64,000 bases of DNA from Amphritea sp. 1_MG-2023 (GCF_030547545.1 NZ_JAUOQE010000001.1:248001-312000), one strand, 5' to 3'; positions 24,941 through 35,247 are shown, numbered from the stretch's first letter. The notes: generated by a model from the letters alone, not told the origin. Program-made: numbers and translations.

Positions 24941-24986
24941 CCTGAGTTCTTCAGGTTGTAAAACGCAGGCTTCCATGGGAAGCCTG
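24941..24986 (+). promoter_or_regulatory. Hairpins just after urtA
   Basis: CCTGA-gttct-TCAGG (24941-24955) and the stronger CAGGCTTCC-atg-GGAAGCCTG (24966-24986) lie in the gap between urtA and urtB. No T-run follows the second. They may stabilise the urtA transcript end or act as a partial terminator. Confidence 0.55.
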
Positions 24987-25002
24987 TATGCCAACTAGAC
25001 AG

Positions 25003-25063
25003 CTGAGCGGTTTAAATCCAACGTTTTAACCGATGCTGTTAATAGATAGTTTAAACCGCTCAG
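25003..25063 (+). repeat. 14-bp inverted repeat in the urtA-urtB gap
   Basis: CTGAGCGGTTTAAA (25003-25016) and its exact complement TTTAAACCGCTCAG (25050-25063) enclose 33 bases. The ATG at 25033 that could start a longer UrtB lies in this loop, which argues for the GTG at 25090 as the true start. Confidence 0.8.
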
Positions 25064-25089
25064 TTGCCTTATCCGGACGGAGAATACCT

Positions 25090-26697
25090 GTGAGATATCT
25101 AAATGCGATCTGCACCTGCCTGCTCGGTTTGCTGATCAGCACCAGTGTCTTGGCCGAGTCGCCTTCGGCGACGCAAGCGCCTTTATTGCTGCAACTGACC
25201 AGCGTTAAGCTAAACCAGGCACTGCCGGTTTTACAGCAGCTTGAAGCCAGTGAAGGGGCCGATATGCTAGCCCTGTTTAAAACGATGCAGCGCGGCAATC
25301 TGTATTATGAAAAAGCGACCAAACGATTAATTGCGGTGCGCAAAGTACAGGGTGAACGTCATTATTCTGATCTGTTTTCCGGCGAAGAGCTAAGCGCTTT
25401 GAGCAGTAAGCAGGTCAAAAAAATCCGCGTGAATAATAAGCTACGAGGTTACCTCGGAGAGGCGATTGCTCGGATTCAGTTACATCATGCCGACTCTGAG
25501 GTGCGCGCGGCAGCGGTTCGCTCACTACTGGCTGATCTGGATCAGCCGACTATCGAGTTGATTCGTGAGGTGCGCCTGAATGAATCGAGCCGATCGGTAC
25601 AAGCGGTGATGGATGTTGCGTTGGCGCTGCATCGTGTCATGCATTCACAGGAGGCCACCGAGCGGCTGCAAGCGGTTAAGACGTTACAGGGCAGTCTAGA
25701 GCCGGAAGTGCGCAATCAGTTGACTCAATTAGCCGCGCAGGATGAATCACAAAGTGTCCGCAAAGCGGCGCAAAAAGGGCTGGATAAGATCGCTCAGCAG
25801 GCGGAGATGTATAGCTTTGTTAATCAGCTGTTTTTTGGTTTGAGTCTGGGATCGGTGCTGTTATTGGCGGCGATTGGCTTGGCGATTACCTTCGGTGTGA
25901 TGGGGGTGATTAACATGGCGCATGGCGAGATGATTATGCTCGGCGCTTATACCACCTATGTGGTGCAACTGTGGTTACCGAATATGATCGAATATTCGCT
26001 ATGGATCGCCGTACCGCTGGCCTTTATGGTGTCGGGGTTGGCGGGTGTGTTGATCGAGCGTTTGGTGATTCGTCATCTGCATGGTCGCCCCTTAGAAACG
26101 CTGTTGGCCACCTTTGGTATCAGTCTTATTTTGCAGCAGTTGGTGCGGAGTGTCTTCTCGCCACTCAACCGACAGGTGGCAACGCCGGATTGGATGAGTG
26201 GTTCTATTGAGATCAATCCACTGCTGAGTTTAACCTTGAATCGTCTCTATATCGTGGCCTTTGCACTGTTGGTGTTTATGTTATTGCTGCTGGTATTGAA
26301 GAAAACCTCGCTGGGTTTGAATGTGCGAGCGGTATCGCAGAATCGTGATATGGCTAAAGCGATGGGTATTCGCACCGATCGCGTGGATGCGCTGACCTTC
26401 GGTTTAGGATCGGGTATCGCGGGAATCGCCGGTGTGGCCTTGAGTCAGTTAACCAATGTGGGACCGAACCTCGGACAAGCTTATATTATCGATTCCTTTA
26501 TGGTGGTGGTGTTTGGTGGCGTGGGTAATCTTTGGGGCACATTAGTCGCAGCCTTTACCTTGGGGATTGCCAACAAGTTTCTTGAACCGGTCACGGGGGC
26601 CGTATTGGCCAGTATTCTGGTGCTGGTATTCATTATTCTGTTTATTCAGAAACGTCCTAAAGGGTTGTTTCCTCAGAAAGGGAGGGCTGCAGAATGA
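25090..26697 (+). CDS. urtB: Urea ABC transporter permease UrtB
   Basis: The protein starts with a signal-like helix (VRYLNAICTCLLGLLISTSV), then ~220 residues of predicted periplasmic helices, the extension known for UrtB compared with LivH, and then a LivH-type permease of ~8 helices (YSFVNQLFFGLSLGSVLLLA; GVMGVINMAHGEMIMLGAYT). I chose GTG 25090, preceded by CGGAGA, over the ATG at 25033. It forms the membrane channel with UrtC; the stop overlaps the urtC start (ATGA). Confidence 0.93.
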   Translation: MRYLNAICTCLLGLLISTSVLAESPSATQAPLLLQLTSVKLNQALPVLQQLEASEGADMLALFKTMQRGNLYYEKATKRLIAVRKVQGERHYSDLFSGEELSALSSKQVKKIRVNNKLRGYLGEAIARIQLHHADSEVRAAAVRSLLADLDQPTIELIREVRLNESSRSVQAVMDVALALHRVMHSQEATERLQAVKTLQGSLEPEVRNQLTQLAAQDESQSVRKAAQKGLDKIAQQAEMYSFVNQLFFGLSLGSVLLLAAIGLAITFGVMGVINMAHGEMIMLGAYTTYVVQLWLPNMIEYSLWIAVPLAFMVSGLAGVLIERLVIRHLHGRPLETLLATFGISLILQQLVRSVFSPLNRQVATPDWMSGSIEINPLLSLTLNRLYIVAFALLVFMLLLLVLKKTSLGLNVRAVSQNRDMAKAMGIRTDRVDALTFGLGSGIAGIAGVALSQLTNVGPNLGQAYIIDSFMVVVFGGVGNLWGTLVAAFTLGIANKFLEPVTGAVLASILVLVFIILFIQKRPKGLFPQKGRAAE

Positions 26698-27884
26698 GTA
26701 ACGCGATGAATAATCTACTGGGCCGTTATAGCGGCTGGGCGCGTCTTAATGGAGACAGCAAAGTTGCCCCCTTTGTGGTGCTGTTATTGGCGGTGACGGT
26801 TTTGGCGTCTGCCAGTAATCTGTTATTGCCAGCGGATTCGATGTTTTATGTCTCTACCTACACCATTACCCTGTTAGGTAAGTATCTGTGCTATGCGATG
26901 TTGGCATTGGCGGTGGATGTGATCTGGGGTTATTGCGGTATTTTGAGCTTGGGACACGGGGCGTTTTTTGCTCTCGGCGGTTATGCCATGGGCATGTATC
27001 TGATGCGTCAGATCGGTGATCGCGGCGTCTATGGTAACCCTGAACTGCCTGACTTTATGGTGTTCCTCAACTGGCATGAACTGCCGTGGTTTTGGCAGGG
27101 CATGGATCAGTTCTGGTTAGCGATGATCATGGTACTGTTGGTGCCGGGTGTGCTGGCATTTGTGTTTGGCTGGTTAGCGTTCCGTTCACGCGTGACCGGG
27201 GTGTATCTGTCGATCATGACGCAGGCGCTCACTTATGCATTGTTGTTAGCCTTTTTCCGCAATGAGATGGGCTTCGGCGGCAATAATGGCTTGACCGACT
27301 TTAAAGATATTGTGGGCTTTGACCTGCAAGCCGATAGCACGCGTGTATCGCTCTTTATCATCACCGCACTGCTACTCTGCGGGCTGTTGGTGTTGAGTAA
27401 AAAAATCATGCAAACCCGCTTTGGTAAAGTGATTGTGGCGGTGCGTGATGGCGAAAGTCGGGCGCGCTTTATCGGTTATCGTACCGAACATTACAAGGTA
27501 TGGTTGTTTGTCTACTCAGCGATGATTGCCGGGATTGCCGGTGCTTTGTATGTCCCTCAAGTGGGTATTATCAATCCCGGCGAGTTTTCACCGATCAATT
27601 CGATTGAAGTGGTTATTTGGGTGGCGGTGGGTGGCCGAGGCACCTTAATTGGCGCGATTATCGGTGCGATTTTAGTGAACTATGCGAAAACCAAGTTCAC
27701 CGCCATCATGCCCGATGGCTGGCTGTTTGCCTTGGGCGCGATGTTTGTCCTGGTGACACTGTATTTGCCGAAAGGCTTGATGGGACTCTTCTCGCAAATA
27801 AAAGAGTCGCAACTGAAAGGCGTTAAGTCAGCGTCAGTGAGTGATCATGATTCAGCCAAGCAGAAAAGTGAGGGGCAGGTATGA
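26694..27884 (+). CDS. urtC: Urea ABC transporter permease UrtC
   Basis: The 396-residue inner-membrane protein is LivM-like with about 10 helices and conserved segments such as DVIWGYCGILSLGHGAFFAL, GVYLSIMTQALTYALLLAFF, GFGGNNGLTDFKD and VAVGGRGTLIGAIIGAILVN. It pairs with UrtB. It overlaps urtB by four bases and urtD by four, so the five genes are tightly coupled. Confidence 0.94.
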   Translation: MSNAMNNLLGRYSGWARLNGDSKVAPFVVLLLAVTVLASASNLLLPADSMFYVSTYTITLLGKYLCYAMLALAVDVIWGYCGILSLGHGAFFALGGYAMGMYLMRQIGDRGVYGNPELPDFMVFLNWHELPWFWQGMDQFWLAMIMVLLVPGVLAFVFGWLAFRSRVTGVYLSIMTQALTYALLLAFFRNEMGFGGNNGLTDFKDIVGFDLQADSTRVSLFIITALLLCGLLVLSKKIMQTRFGKVIVAVRDGESRARFIGYRTEHYKVWLFVYSAMIAGIAGALYVPQVGIINPGEFSPINSIEVVIWVAVGGRGTLIGAIIGAILVNYAKTKFTAIMPDGWLFALGAMFVLVTLYLPKGLMGLFSQIKESQLKGVKSASVSDHDSAKQKSEGQV

Positions 27885-28714
27885 GTGTTTTAGAGACTAC
27901 CCGTGAGGTGATGCGACGAGATCAGGTATGGCCGTTTCTGCAAGATAATGAGACGCAGGTGGATATTTCCCATCAGGTATTGCTGTATGTTGAAGGGCTG
28001 AATCTTAGCTTTGATGGATTCAAAGCGCTGAATGATCTGAACCTGTATATCAACGATGGCGAACTGCGCTGCCTGATTGGCGCTAACGGGGCAGGTAAAA
28101 CGACGTTGATGGATGTGATTACCGGTAAAACTCAGTGCGATAGTGGCACGGTGTATTTTGGTCAATCCATCAATCTGTTGAATAAAGATGAAGCGGAGAT
28201 CGCACAATTAGGTATCGGCCGTAAGTTTCAAAAACCCACGGTGTTTGAAGCCCATACGGTGATGGATAACCTTGAGCTATCACTCAAGAGTAATAAATCG
28301 GTATTGCCGACGCTATTGGCCACCTTAACCGGTGAAGAGTATGACCGCATCGATGAGGTATTAGAAACCATCGGCCTGCAAGGGGAGCGGATGCTGTTGG
28401 CCGGTTCGCTGTCTCACGGGCAGAAGCAATGGTTAGAGATTGGTATGTTGCTGATGGCTAATCCGCGCTTATTGCTGGTGGATGAGCCGGTGGCAGGTAT
28501 GACCGTTCAGGAAGGCGAGCGCACCGCCGAACTGCTGACGTCACTGGCCGGTGAACGCACCGTAGTGGTGGTTGAGCATGATATGGAGTTTGTTCGCAGT
28601 ATTGCGCGCACCGTCACGGTGTTACATCAGGGATCGGTATTAGCGGAAGGGACCATGGATGACGTGCAGAACAATCAGGATGTGATTGAAGTTTATCTGG
28701 GAGAAGCGCCATGA
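27881..28714 (+). CDS. urtD: Urea ABC transporter ATPase UrtD
   Basis: The 277-residue protein is a LivG-type ATPase with Walker A GANGAGKTTL, signature LSHGQKQWLEIG, and Walker B LLLVDEPVAGM. The first ~35 residues precede the ABC fold and are typical of UrtD. Hydrolysis powers urea import with UrtE. ATGA overlaps on both sides. Confidence 0.94.
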   Translation: MSVLETTREVMRRDQVWPFLQDNETQVDISHQVLLYVEGLNLSFDGFKALNDLNLYINDGELRCLIGANGAGKTTLMDVITGKTQCDSGTVYFGQSINLLNKDEAEIAQLGIGRKFQKPTVFEAHTVMDNLELSLKSNKSVLPTLLATLTGEEYDRIDEVLETIGLQGERMLLAGSLSHGQKQWLEIGMLLMANPRLLLVDEPVAGMTVQEGERTAELLTSLAGERTVVVVEHDMEFVRSIARTVTVLHQGSVLAEGTMDDVQNNQDVIEVYLGEAP

Positions 28715-29406
28715 TCAGTATCAATAAGGTTAATCAGGTATATGGTGGCACGCAGATTCTCTGGGATCTCAATCTAGATATTAAGCCCGGTTCATGTACC
28801 TGTATTATGGGACGCAATGGCGTGGGCAAAACCACCCTGCTGAAATGTATTATGGGGCTATTGCCGGTGAGTAGTGGTGAAATTCTGTTGCAGGGCGAGC
28901 CGTTACAGAAGAAAAAAGCCGAGTATCGTGCCTCAGCGGGCATTGGCTATGTGCCTCAAGGGCGAGATATCTTTCCGCTGTTAACGGTGGAAGAGAATCT
29001 AAAAGTGGGGCTACCGATTCGCAAGGACGGCGCCAAAGAGATTCCAGATAAAATTTTCGAGCTGTTTCCGGTATTAAAAGAGATGCTGCAGCGCCGCGGG
29101 GGAGACCTTTCTGGCGGTCAGCAGCAACAGTTGGCGATTGGGCGAGCACTGGTATTAGAGCCGAAAGTGCTTATTTTGGATGAACCCAATGAAGGCATAC
29201 AACCGAATATTGTGAAACAGATAGGAGATGTTATTCTAAAGCTCAATCAGGAAGAGGGGCTGACGGTGATATTGGTGGAACAAAAATTGGGTTTTGCTCG
29301 TCGAGTAGGTGAAGAGTTTAGATTAATGGAGCGCGGCCGTGTGGTGGCCAGCGATCGAATGGATAACCTGAGTGAGGATCTTATCCGTCAATATCTGGCG
29401 GTGTAA
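28711..29406 (+). CDS. urtE: Urea ABC transporter ATPase UrtE
   Basis: The 231-residue protein is LivF-type: Walker A GRNGVGKTTL, Q-loop VPQGRDIFPLLTVEENL, signature LSGGQQQQLAIGRAL, Walker B VLILDEP. It is the last gene of the transporter; ureD starts three bases after its stop, so transport and urease are very likely one operon. Confidence 0.94.
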   Translation: MISINKVNQVYGGTQILWDLNLDIKPGSCTCIMGRNGVGKTTLLKCIMGLLPVSSGEILLQGEPLQKKKAEYRASAGIGYVPQGRDIFPLLTVEENLKVGLPIRKDGAKEIPDKIFELFPVLKEMLQRRGGDLSGGQQQQLAIGRALVLEPKVLILDEPNEGIQPNIVKQIGDVILKLNQEEGLTVILVEQKLGFARRVGEEFRLMERGRVVASDRMDNLSEDLIRQYLAV

Positions 29407-29409
29407 ACG

Positions 29410-30318
29410 ATGAATAGCCTGTCCCCGTTAACGACGGAAGATACTAACGTTCAGACACCGCCATCGGCTTGGAATGCTGAGCTGTCATTACAGTTTGCTC
29501 GGACTGCACGGGGTTCGGTACTGCAACGTGCCGATCACCGTGGGCCGCTGTATGTGCAAAAAGCGTTTTATCCTGAAGGGCCCGATCTCGCTCAGGTTTA
29601 CTTACTGCATCCGCCGGGCGGATTAGTCTCTGGCGATCGTCTCGATATCTCGGTGCATACCGGCAATGATAGTCATGCGTTATTGACTACGCCAGGGGCG
29701 GGTCGCGTTTATCGAGCGCGGCCTGATCGGGCTTTGCAGCATCAGATTAATACCCTTAACTTAAGCCCCGGTAGCTCTATCGAATGGTTACCGTTGGAGA
29801 CGATTCTTTATCCGGATGCCTGCACGCGTCTCGATACACGCGTGAATCTGGCGGATAACGCGCATTTTATTGGTTGGGAAATTACCAGTCTGGGCTTACC
29901 CAATCGAGCGTTACCCTTTAACGATGGTCAGCTATCTCAAACACTCCAAATTAATCGTGGTGAGCGGATCTTGCTACGTGAACGATTGCAGATTGATGAG
30001 CAAAGTCGGGCATTGTTACAGGGGCCTGCGGGATTACGCGGCAAACCTGTTACTGGGCTGATGGTTGCTGGCCCTTTTGATGTTGCGGTTGATGAAAACA
30101 GCGAACATGTGCTTGAGCCGTTAATCAAACAACTGCGTCAGCATGCCCATGATTGTGACGCGTTGGCGGCGGTGAGCTTAACCGGCGAATTTATGACGAT
30201 TCGTTACCTTGGCGATCAAACCGATACCGCGATGCAGTTATTTGTGCGTTGCTGGCATGATATTCGCCCCGCACTATTAGATCGACCGGCGTGTGAACCT
30301 CGTATCTGGGCGACTTGA
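29410..30318 (+). CDS. ureD: Urease accessory protein UreD (UreH)
   Basis: The 302-residue protein shows the UreD pattern: QKAFYPEGPDLAQVYLLHPP, GGLVSGDRLDI, LLTTPGAGRVYRA, EWLPLETILYPDA and REISL-like GWEITSLGLP. UreD forms the UreDFG complex that inserts nickel in the apo-urease, with the metal passing through a UreD tunnel. It follows urtE by three bases and precedes ureA by 55. Confidence 0.93.
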   Translation: MNSLSPLTTEDTNVQTPPSAWNAELSLQFARTARGSVLQRADHRGPLYVQKAFYPEGPDLAQVYLLHPPGGLVSGDRLDISVHTGNDSHALLTTPGAGRVYRARPDRALQHQINTLNLSPGSSIEWLPLETILYPDACTRLDTRVNLADNAHFIGWEITSLGLPNRALPFNDGQLSQTLQINRGERILLRERLQIDEQSRALLQGPAGLRGKPVTGLMVAGPFDVAVDENSEHVLEPLIKQLRQHAHDCDALAAVSLTGEFMTIRYLGDQTDTAMQLFVRCWHDIRPALLDRPACEPRIWAT

Positions 30319-30373
30319 TAGCGATGATCAGATGTTTTTGCGCCATGAACGAGATACGTAAAAAGGATAGATT

Positions 30374-30676
30374 ATGGAACTGCTGCCAAGAGAAAAAGAT
30401 AAATTACTGGTATTTACCGCGGCCTTGCTGGCGGAACGGCGTTTAAATCGCGGTCTTAAACTGAACTACCCCGAAGCGATGGCCTACTTGACCATGGAAA
30501 TCATAGAAGGCGCACGCGATGGTAAAACGGTGGCCGAACTCATGGGGTATGGCAAGACGTTATTGACGGCAGATCAAGTGATGCCCGGTGTGATTGAGCT
30601 GATTCATGAAGTTCAGGTTGAAGCGACCTTTCCCGATGGCACCAAATTGGTGACCGTTCATAACCCGATCTGTTGA
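30374..30676 (+). CDS. ureA: Urease gamma subunit UreA
   Basis: The 100-residue protein ([60 protein letters not shown], ending TVHNPIC) is the classical gamma subunit of the three-subunit bacterial urease. AAAGGA precedes the start. It is followed by ureB after 12 bases. Confidence 0.97.
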   Translation: MELLPREKDKLLVFTAALLAERRLNRGLKLNYPEAMAYLTMEIIEGARDGKTVAELMGYGKTLLTADQVMPGVIELIHEVQVEATFPDGTKLVTVHNPIC

Positions 30677-30688
30677 GAGGAGATAGCC

Positions 30689-31012
30689 ATGATTCCTGGA
30701 GAAATTAAGCCTGTCAAAGGCGATATTCTACTCAATGAGGGGCGTAAAACCGTCTCTATACGGGTGGAAAACCGTGGTGACCGACCGGTACAGATCGGTT
30801 CTCATTATCATTTTTATGAAGTGAATCCCGCGCTAGAGTTTGAACGTGAAAAAGCGCGCGGATTCCGCTTGAATATCGCCTCGGGGACGGCGGTACGTTT
30901 TGAGCCAGGTCAGGGACGAGAAGTCGAACTGGTTGAATATGCAGGCAGTCGCACGATCTACGGTTTTCGCGGTGACGTGATGGGGCCATTGGATGCAGGG
31001 GACGACGTATGA
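30689..31012 (+). CDS. ureB: Urease beta subunit UreB
   Basis: The 107-residue protein has the beta-subunit hallmark motifs ([61 protein letters not shown]). It packs between the alpha subunits in the (UreABC)3 complex. Its stop overlaps the ureC start by four bases. Confidence 0.97.
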   Translation: MIPGEIKPVKGDILLNEGRKTVSIRVENRGDRPVQIGSHYHFYEVNPALEFEREKARGFRLNIASGTAVRFEPGQGREVELVEYAGSRTIYGFRGDVMGPLDAGDDV

Positions 31013-32715
31013 GTAAGATGGATCGCACAGCCTATGCGCAGATGTTTGGCCCTACGACCGGTGACCGCGTGCGGCTCGGAGACACCGAGATATGGATCGA
31101 AGTGGAAAAAGATTTTACCACTTACGGTGATGAAGTTAAGTTCGGTGGCGGTAAAGTCATCCGTGATGGTCAAGGGCAGAGTCAGTGTGACAATGATATC
31201 GCCGTTGATTTAGTCATTACCAATGCCCTGGTGCTAGATCACTGGGGCATTGTTAAAGGCGATGTTGGTATCCGTGAAGGGCGTATCTTTAAAGTGGGCA
31301 AGGCGGGCAATCCCGATACGCAGGATAACGTGGATATTGTCATTGGCCCCGGCACCGAGGTGATTGCCGGTGAAGGCAGTATTCTCACCGCCGGTGGTAT
31401 TGATGCGCATATTCACTTTATCTGTCCGCAACAGATTGATGAGGCATTGATGTCCGGTGTCACCACTATGCTGGGGGGCGGTACTGGGCCGGCGACCGGC
31501 ACTAACGCCACCACCTGTACGCCGGGACCTTGGAATATCGGTAAGATGCTGCAGGCAACGGATTCGATGCCGATGAATTTTGGCTTTCTCGGTAAGGGAA
31601 ATGGCAGTTTGCCTGGCCCGTTGGAGGCGCAGCTAGAGGCGGGTGCCTGTGGTCTGAAGCTGCACGAAGATTGGGGCACGACGCCGGCTTCGATTGATAA
31701 CTGCTTATCGGTTGCCGAGCAATATGATGTTCAGGTGGCGATTCATACGGATACCTTGAATGAGTCCGGTTTTGTCGATGATACTCTGGCGGCCTTTAAA
31801 GATAGAGTGATTCATACCTATCATACGGAAGGTGCCGGTGGTGGCCATGCACCGGATATTATTCGTGCCTGTGCGTATCCTAATGTGCTGCCATCTTCCA
31901 CCAACCCGACACGTCCCTTCACCCGTAATACGGTGGATGAACATCTGGACATGTTGATGGTCTGTCATCATCTGGATACCAATATCCCTGAAGATGTGGC
32001 GTTCGCCGATTCACGTATTCGTAAGGAAACCATCGCGGCGGAAGATATTTTCCATGATCGCGGCGCGTTCAGTATGATCTCGTCGGATTCGCAGGCGATG
32101 GGGCGTGTGGGTGAGGTGGTGACTCGAACATGGCAGACCGCCCATAAGATGAAAACTCAGTTTGGTTTGCTGCCAGAAGATCAAGCCTTAGGCTGTGATA
32201 ACTTCCGCGCCCGACGTTATATCGCTAAATATACGATTAACCCCGCGATTGCGCATGGTATATCCCATGAAGTTGGTTCGATTGAACCGGGCAAACTGGC
32301 TGATTTAGTGTTGTGGAAACCGGCTTTTTTTGCGGTTAAACCCTCGCTGATTATTAAAGGCGGAATGATTGCCGCCGCACCGATGGGTGATCCCAACGCC
32401 TCCATACCCACGCCACAGCCGGTACATTATCGGCCGATGTTTGGCTCTTATGGTCAGGCACCGGCGAAAACCTCGGTGACCTTTGTCTCGGGTGCCGCAC
32501 TAAAGCGGGATGTCGCGACGCAGCTGGGCTTAAACCGTCGCTTGGTGGCCTGTGGTAATACCCGCACGATTGGCAAGAAAGATATGGTGCACAATAGCTG
32601 GATGCCCGATATTACCGTTGATCCGCAAACCTATGAGGTGCGGGCGGACGGTGAGCTACTCACCTGTGAACCCGCTGAGGAGTTACCTCTGGCGCAGTTA
32701 TACAATCTGTTCTGA
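31009..32715 (+). CDS. ureC: Urease alpha (catalytic) subunit UreC
   Basis: The 568-residue catalytic subunit carries every active-site residue at classical positions: nickel ligands H134, H136 and D360, carbamylated K217 ([11 protein letters not shown]), H246 and H272, and the mobile flap MVCHHLD with C319 and H320. It hydrolyses urea to ammonia and carbamate in the cytoplasm. Nothing suggests loss of activity. It overlaps ureB and is followed after 41 bases by ureE. Confidence 0.98.
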   Translation: MSKMDRTAYAQMFGPTTGDRVRLGDTEIWIEVEKDFTTYGDEVKFGGGKVIRDGQGQSQCDNDIAVDLVITNALVLDHWGIVKGDVGIREGRIFKVGKAGNPDTQDNVDIVIGPGTEVIAGEGSILTAGGIDAHIHFICPQQIDEALMSGVTTMLGGGTGPATGTNATTCTPGPWNIGKMLQATDSMPMNFGFLGKGNGSLPGPLEAQLEAGACGLKLHEDWGTTPASIDNCLSVAEQYDVQVAIHTDTLNESGFVDDTLAAFKDRVIHTYHTEGAGGGHAPDIIRACAYPNVLPSSTNPTRPFTRNTVDEHLDMLMVCHHLDTNIPEDVAFADSRIRKETIAAEDIFHDRGAFSMISSDSQAMGRVGEVVTRTWQTAHKMKTQFGLLPEDQALGCDNFRARRYIAKYTINPAIAHGISHEVGSIEPGKLADLVLWKPAFFAVKPSLIIKGGMIAAAPMGDPNASIPTPQPVHYRPMFGSYGQAPAKTSVTFVSGAALKRDVATQLGLNRRLVACGNTRTIGKKDMVHNSWMPDITVDPQTYEVRADGELLTCEPAEELPLAQLYNLF

Positions 32716-32756
32716 GATCGAGAACTTGTTAAGATTATTTGTTGTAAGGGAATCGA

Positions 32757-33203
32757 ATGCTTGAAGTGTATGAACGTTTAGGCGATCACTGTCACGAAGT
32801 GGTGTATACCACCGTGGTGTTAACGCATGAGCAGCGTGATCGGGGGCGGCTAAAGCTGACCGGTGAAAACGGCGAAGAGGTACGCCTGTTTTTGGAGCGT
32901 GGTAAACCGTTATTAGTGGGGGAATATCTTAAAACTACCTGTGGTAAATATGTTCAGGTGGAGGGGGCTATCGAGCCGGTGACCTATGCCAGCTGTGAGG
33001 ATTGGCATACCTTTGCGCGTGCGTGCTATCACCTCGGTAATCGCCATGTGAAATTACAGGTGGGTGAGCGTTGGTTAAAGATGCAGCCTGATCATGTACT
33101 GGAAGAGATGTTAGTGTTGCTCGGACTCACGCTGAGCCATCAGCAGGATGTGTTTATCCCGGAATCAGGAGCCTACAGTCATGGCGGCCATCACCACCAC
33201 TGA
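32757..33203 (+). CDS. ureE: Urease accessory protein UreE (nickel metallochaperone)
   Basis: The 148-residue protein has the UreE peptide-binding and metal-binding domains (TTVVLTHEQRDRGRLKLTGE, AREWLKMQPD-like GERWLKMQPDHVLEEMLVLL) and a His-rich end SHGGHHHH that binds nickel. The ureF start lies inside its last codons. Confidence 0.94.
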   Translation: MLEVYERLGDHCHEVVYTTVVLTHEQRDRGRLKLTGENGEEVRLFLERGKPLLVGEYLKTTCGKYVQVEGAIEPVTYASCEDWHTFARACYHLGNRHVKLQVGERWLKMQPDHVLEEMLVLLGLTLSHQQDVFIPESGAYSHGGHHHH

Positions 33204-33861
33204 TACCGCGCTATTACGGTTGATGCAGCTGAGTAGTGTGAGCTTACCGATTGGTGGCTATGCCTTCTCTCAAGGGTTGGAATATGCCATTGAAAGCGGC
33301 TGGATTAAGCGCTCAGAACAGGTATCGGAGTGGTTAGAACAGCAATTACTGTATGCGGTTGCACAAACCGATCTGCCCTTATTAAAGCGGGCGATGATGG
33401 CGGCAAAACAACAGGATGTTGCCGCATTAAGGCGCTGTAATGATTTGGCATTGGCCTGCCGAGAAACCCGCGAACTGCGATTAACCGACAGTGCGATGGG
33501 GGAGGCGATGAATCGATTACTGGTGAGTCTTGCAGTGCCTCAGCCACTGCCGACAGCGGCTGAATTAAGTTATGTCGTGCTGTTTGGTATTGCCGCACAG
33601 CATTGGCAGATTGACTATTCCGTGGCGGCGCTCGGGTTTCTTTGGGCGTGGCTAGAGAATCAAGTGGCCGCCGCAACGAAGCTAGTGCCGCTGGGTCAAA
33701 CTCAGGCACAGCAATTATTGGGTGAGCTGCAGCCTTTATTATCACAGGCCATGAATCGTGCTGAACGAGTTGCAGAAGACGAGATTGGTAACGGTTTACA
33801 AGGGCTCGCCATTATCAGTGCGGGCCATGAAACACAATATTCAAGATTATTTCGTTCCTGA
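33181..33861 (+). CDS. ureF: Urease accessory protein UreF
   Basis: The protein is all-helical with the UreF signature LMQLSSVSLPIGGYAFSQGL and EYAIESGWI, EALALSRAARESRELR-like LACRETRELRLTDSAMG. I chose ATG 33181 (MAAITTTDTALLRL), which has CAGGAG about ten bases upstream, over an in-frame GTG at 33148. It overlaps ureE by 23 bases. UreF bridges UreD and UreG. Confidence 0.93.
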   Translation: MAAITTTDTALLRLMQLSSVSLPIGGYAFSQGLEYAIESGWIKRSEQVSEWLEQQLLYAVAQTDLPLLKRAMMAAKQQDVAALRRCNDLALACRETRELRLTDSAMGEAMNRLLVSLAVPQPLPTAAELSYVVLFGIAAQHWQIDYSVAALGFLWAWLENQVAAATKLVPLGQTQAQQLLGELQPLLSQAMNRAERVAEDEIGNGLQGLAIISAGHETQYSRLFRS

Positions 33862-33897
33862 TAAAATCAGCAGCGCTAGGTATTTAGGAGAATTAGA

Positions 33898-34569
33898 TTG
33901 AGCACAGAGACGAATTCAGCGACTCATAAACCCAAACAGACGCTACGCATCGGTGTGGGCGGCCCAGTCGGGTCGGGTAAAACTGCATTGTTACGCTCGC
34001 TTTGTTCAGCGATGCGTGAACACTACGATATTGCGGTCGTGACGAATGATATCTACACCAAGGAAGATGCTAAGTTTTTAACGCAACATGAAGCGCTGGA
34101 AGCCGATCGTATTATTGGTGTGGAAACCGGTGGCTGCCCGCATACGGCGATTCGGGAAGATGCATCGATGAATTTAGCGGCGATTGATCAACTGATCGCG
34201 CGTCATGGTGACCTCGATGTGGTGTTTGTTGAAAGTGGTGGTGATAACCTCAGCGCGACTTTCAGTCCAGAACTGTCTGATCTGACGATCTATGTGATCG
34301 ATGTCTCGGCGGGCGATAAAATTCCACGTAAAGGTGGCCCCGGTATTACCCGTTCAGATTTATTAATTATTAATAAAACGGATTTGGCTCCGCTGGTGGG
34401 TGCCTCGCTTGAGGTGATGGATGTTGATGCCAAGCGGATGCGTGGTGAGCGTCCCTTTGTGTTTTCAAACCTAAAGAAAGCCGAAGGTTTGCAACAAATT
34501 ATTGAATTTATCGTATCCGAAGGGATGCTGGAATCGAAATCGCTGCCGCCCGCTAAGGCCGTTGTGTAA
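33898..34569 (+). CDS. ureG: Urease accessory GTPase UreG
   Basis: The 223-residue SIMIBI GTPase has P-loop [14 protein letters not shown], the nickel-binding [10 protein letters not shown] (Cys-Pro-His), and [16 protein letters not shown]. It delivers nickel to the apo-urease in a GTP-dependent manner. It starts with TTG, well supported by TTTAGGAG seven bases upstream; there is no ATG alternative near the conserved N-terminus. Confidence 0.95.
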   Translation: MSTETNSATHKPKQTLRIGVGGPVGSGKTALLRSLCSAMREHYDIAVVTNDIYTKEDAKFLTQHEALEADRIIGVETGGCPHTAIREDASMNLAAIDQLIARHGDLDVVFVESGGDNLSATFSPELSDLTIYVIDVSAGDKIPRKGGPGITRSDLLIINKTDLAPLVGASLEVMDVDAKRMRGERPFVFSNLKKAEGLQQIIEFIVSEGMLESKSLPPAKAVV

Positions 34570-34598
34570 TATTGAGTTGGATTTTTAAGGAGCACACT

Positions 34599-35210
34599 AT
34601 GAATAAACGCAATCAACTACGCCTGCTAACCCTCGGTGCCGCGTTGGCACCTCTGTCGGCTATGGCACATACGGGACACCAAGTGAGTGGCTTTTTTCAG
34701 GGCGTTATGCATCCACTGTTAGGCGCAGATCATCTATTAGTTATGTTGGCGGTTGGCTTGTTAGCAGCCGGTCGCAGCCGAGTGAGTCATCAAGCGAAAG
34801 CAGGGCTGCTGGGCAAACAAAGCATTGTGATTGCGGCGGCGTTTTTATTAGCGATGGTTGCCGGTGCATTATTGGCCGTGGCGGGTGTGGCCGTGCCGTT
34901 TGTTGAGCAAGGTATCTTAGTGTCGGTGATGGCTGCGGGTGTATTATTGGCCTTAGCGGTACGTTTTTCGCGCATCGCTGGCGCGCTGATGGCGGCTAGT
35001 TTTGCCCTGTTCCACGGTTTAGCGCATGGTGCGGAACTGCCGCTGGCGGCGAGCCCATTAACTTATATCGCGGGTTTCTTGATCACCACTACTGCGCTGT
35101 TAATGGCTGGCACTAAGCTAGGTCAACTGGCCGATAGCTATAGCATGGGGCTGATCTCGCGTATCGCCGGTGTAGCTGTCGCTGCGTTTGGTGTTTTCGC
35201 GGCGGTGTAA
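34599..35210 (+). CDS. ureJ: HupE/UreJ-family nickel-related membrane protein
   Basis: The 203-residue protein has a signal-like N-terminus and 6-7 helices with the HupE/UreJ signature HPLLGADHLLVMLAVGLLAA near residue 45 and FALFHGLAHGAELP. The family is considered a (secondary) nickel permease or facilitator linked to urease and hydrogenase operons. The ATG at 34599 has AAGGAG upstream. As last gene before a strong terminator it closes the urt-ure operon. Confidence 0.9.
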   Translation: MNKRNQLRLLTLGAALAPLSAMAHTGHQVSGFFQGVMHPLLGADHLLVMLAVGLLAAGRSRVSHQAKAGLLGKQSIVIAAAFLLAMVAGALLAVAGVAVPFVEQGILVSVMAAGVLLALAVRFSRIAGALMAASFALFHGLAHGAELPLAASPLTYIAGFLITTTALLMAGTKLGQLADSYSMGLISRIAGVAVAAFGVFAAV

Positions 35211-35247
35211 AACACCGGTCCCGGTAGGGCTACCGGGACCGGTGTTT
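35210..35247. terminator. Strong symmetrical terminator between ureJ and lysR
   Basis: AACACCGGTCCCGGTA (35211-35226) and TACCGGGACCGGTGTT (35231-35246) are perfectly complementary with a 4-base loop. It begins at the ureJ stop and ends at the stop of the convergent LysR gene, so it can serve both directions. Confidence 0.85.
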
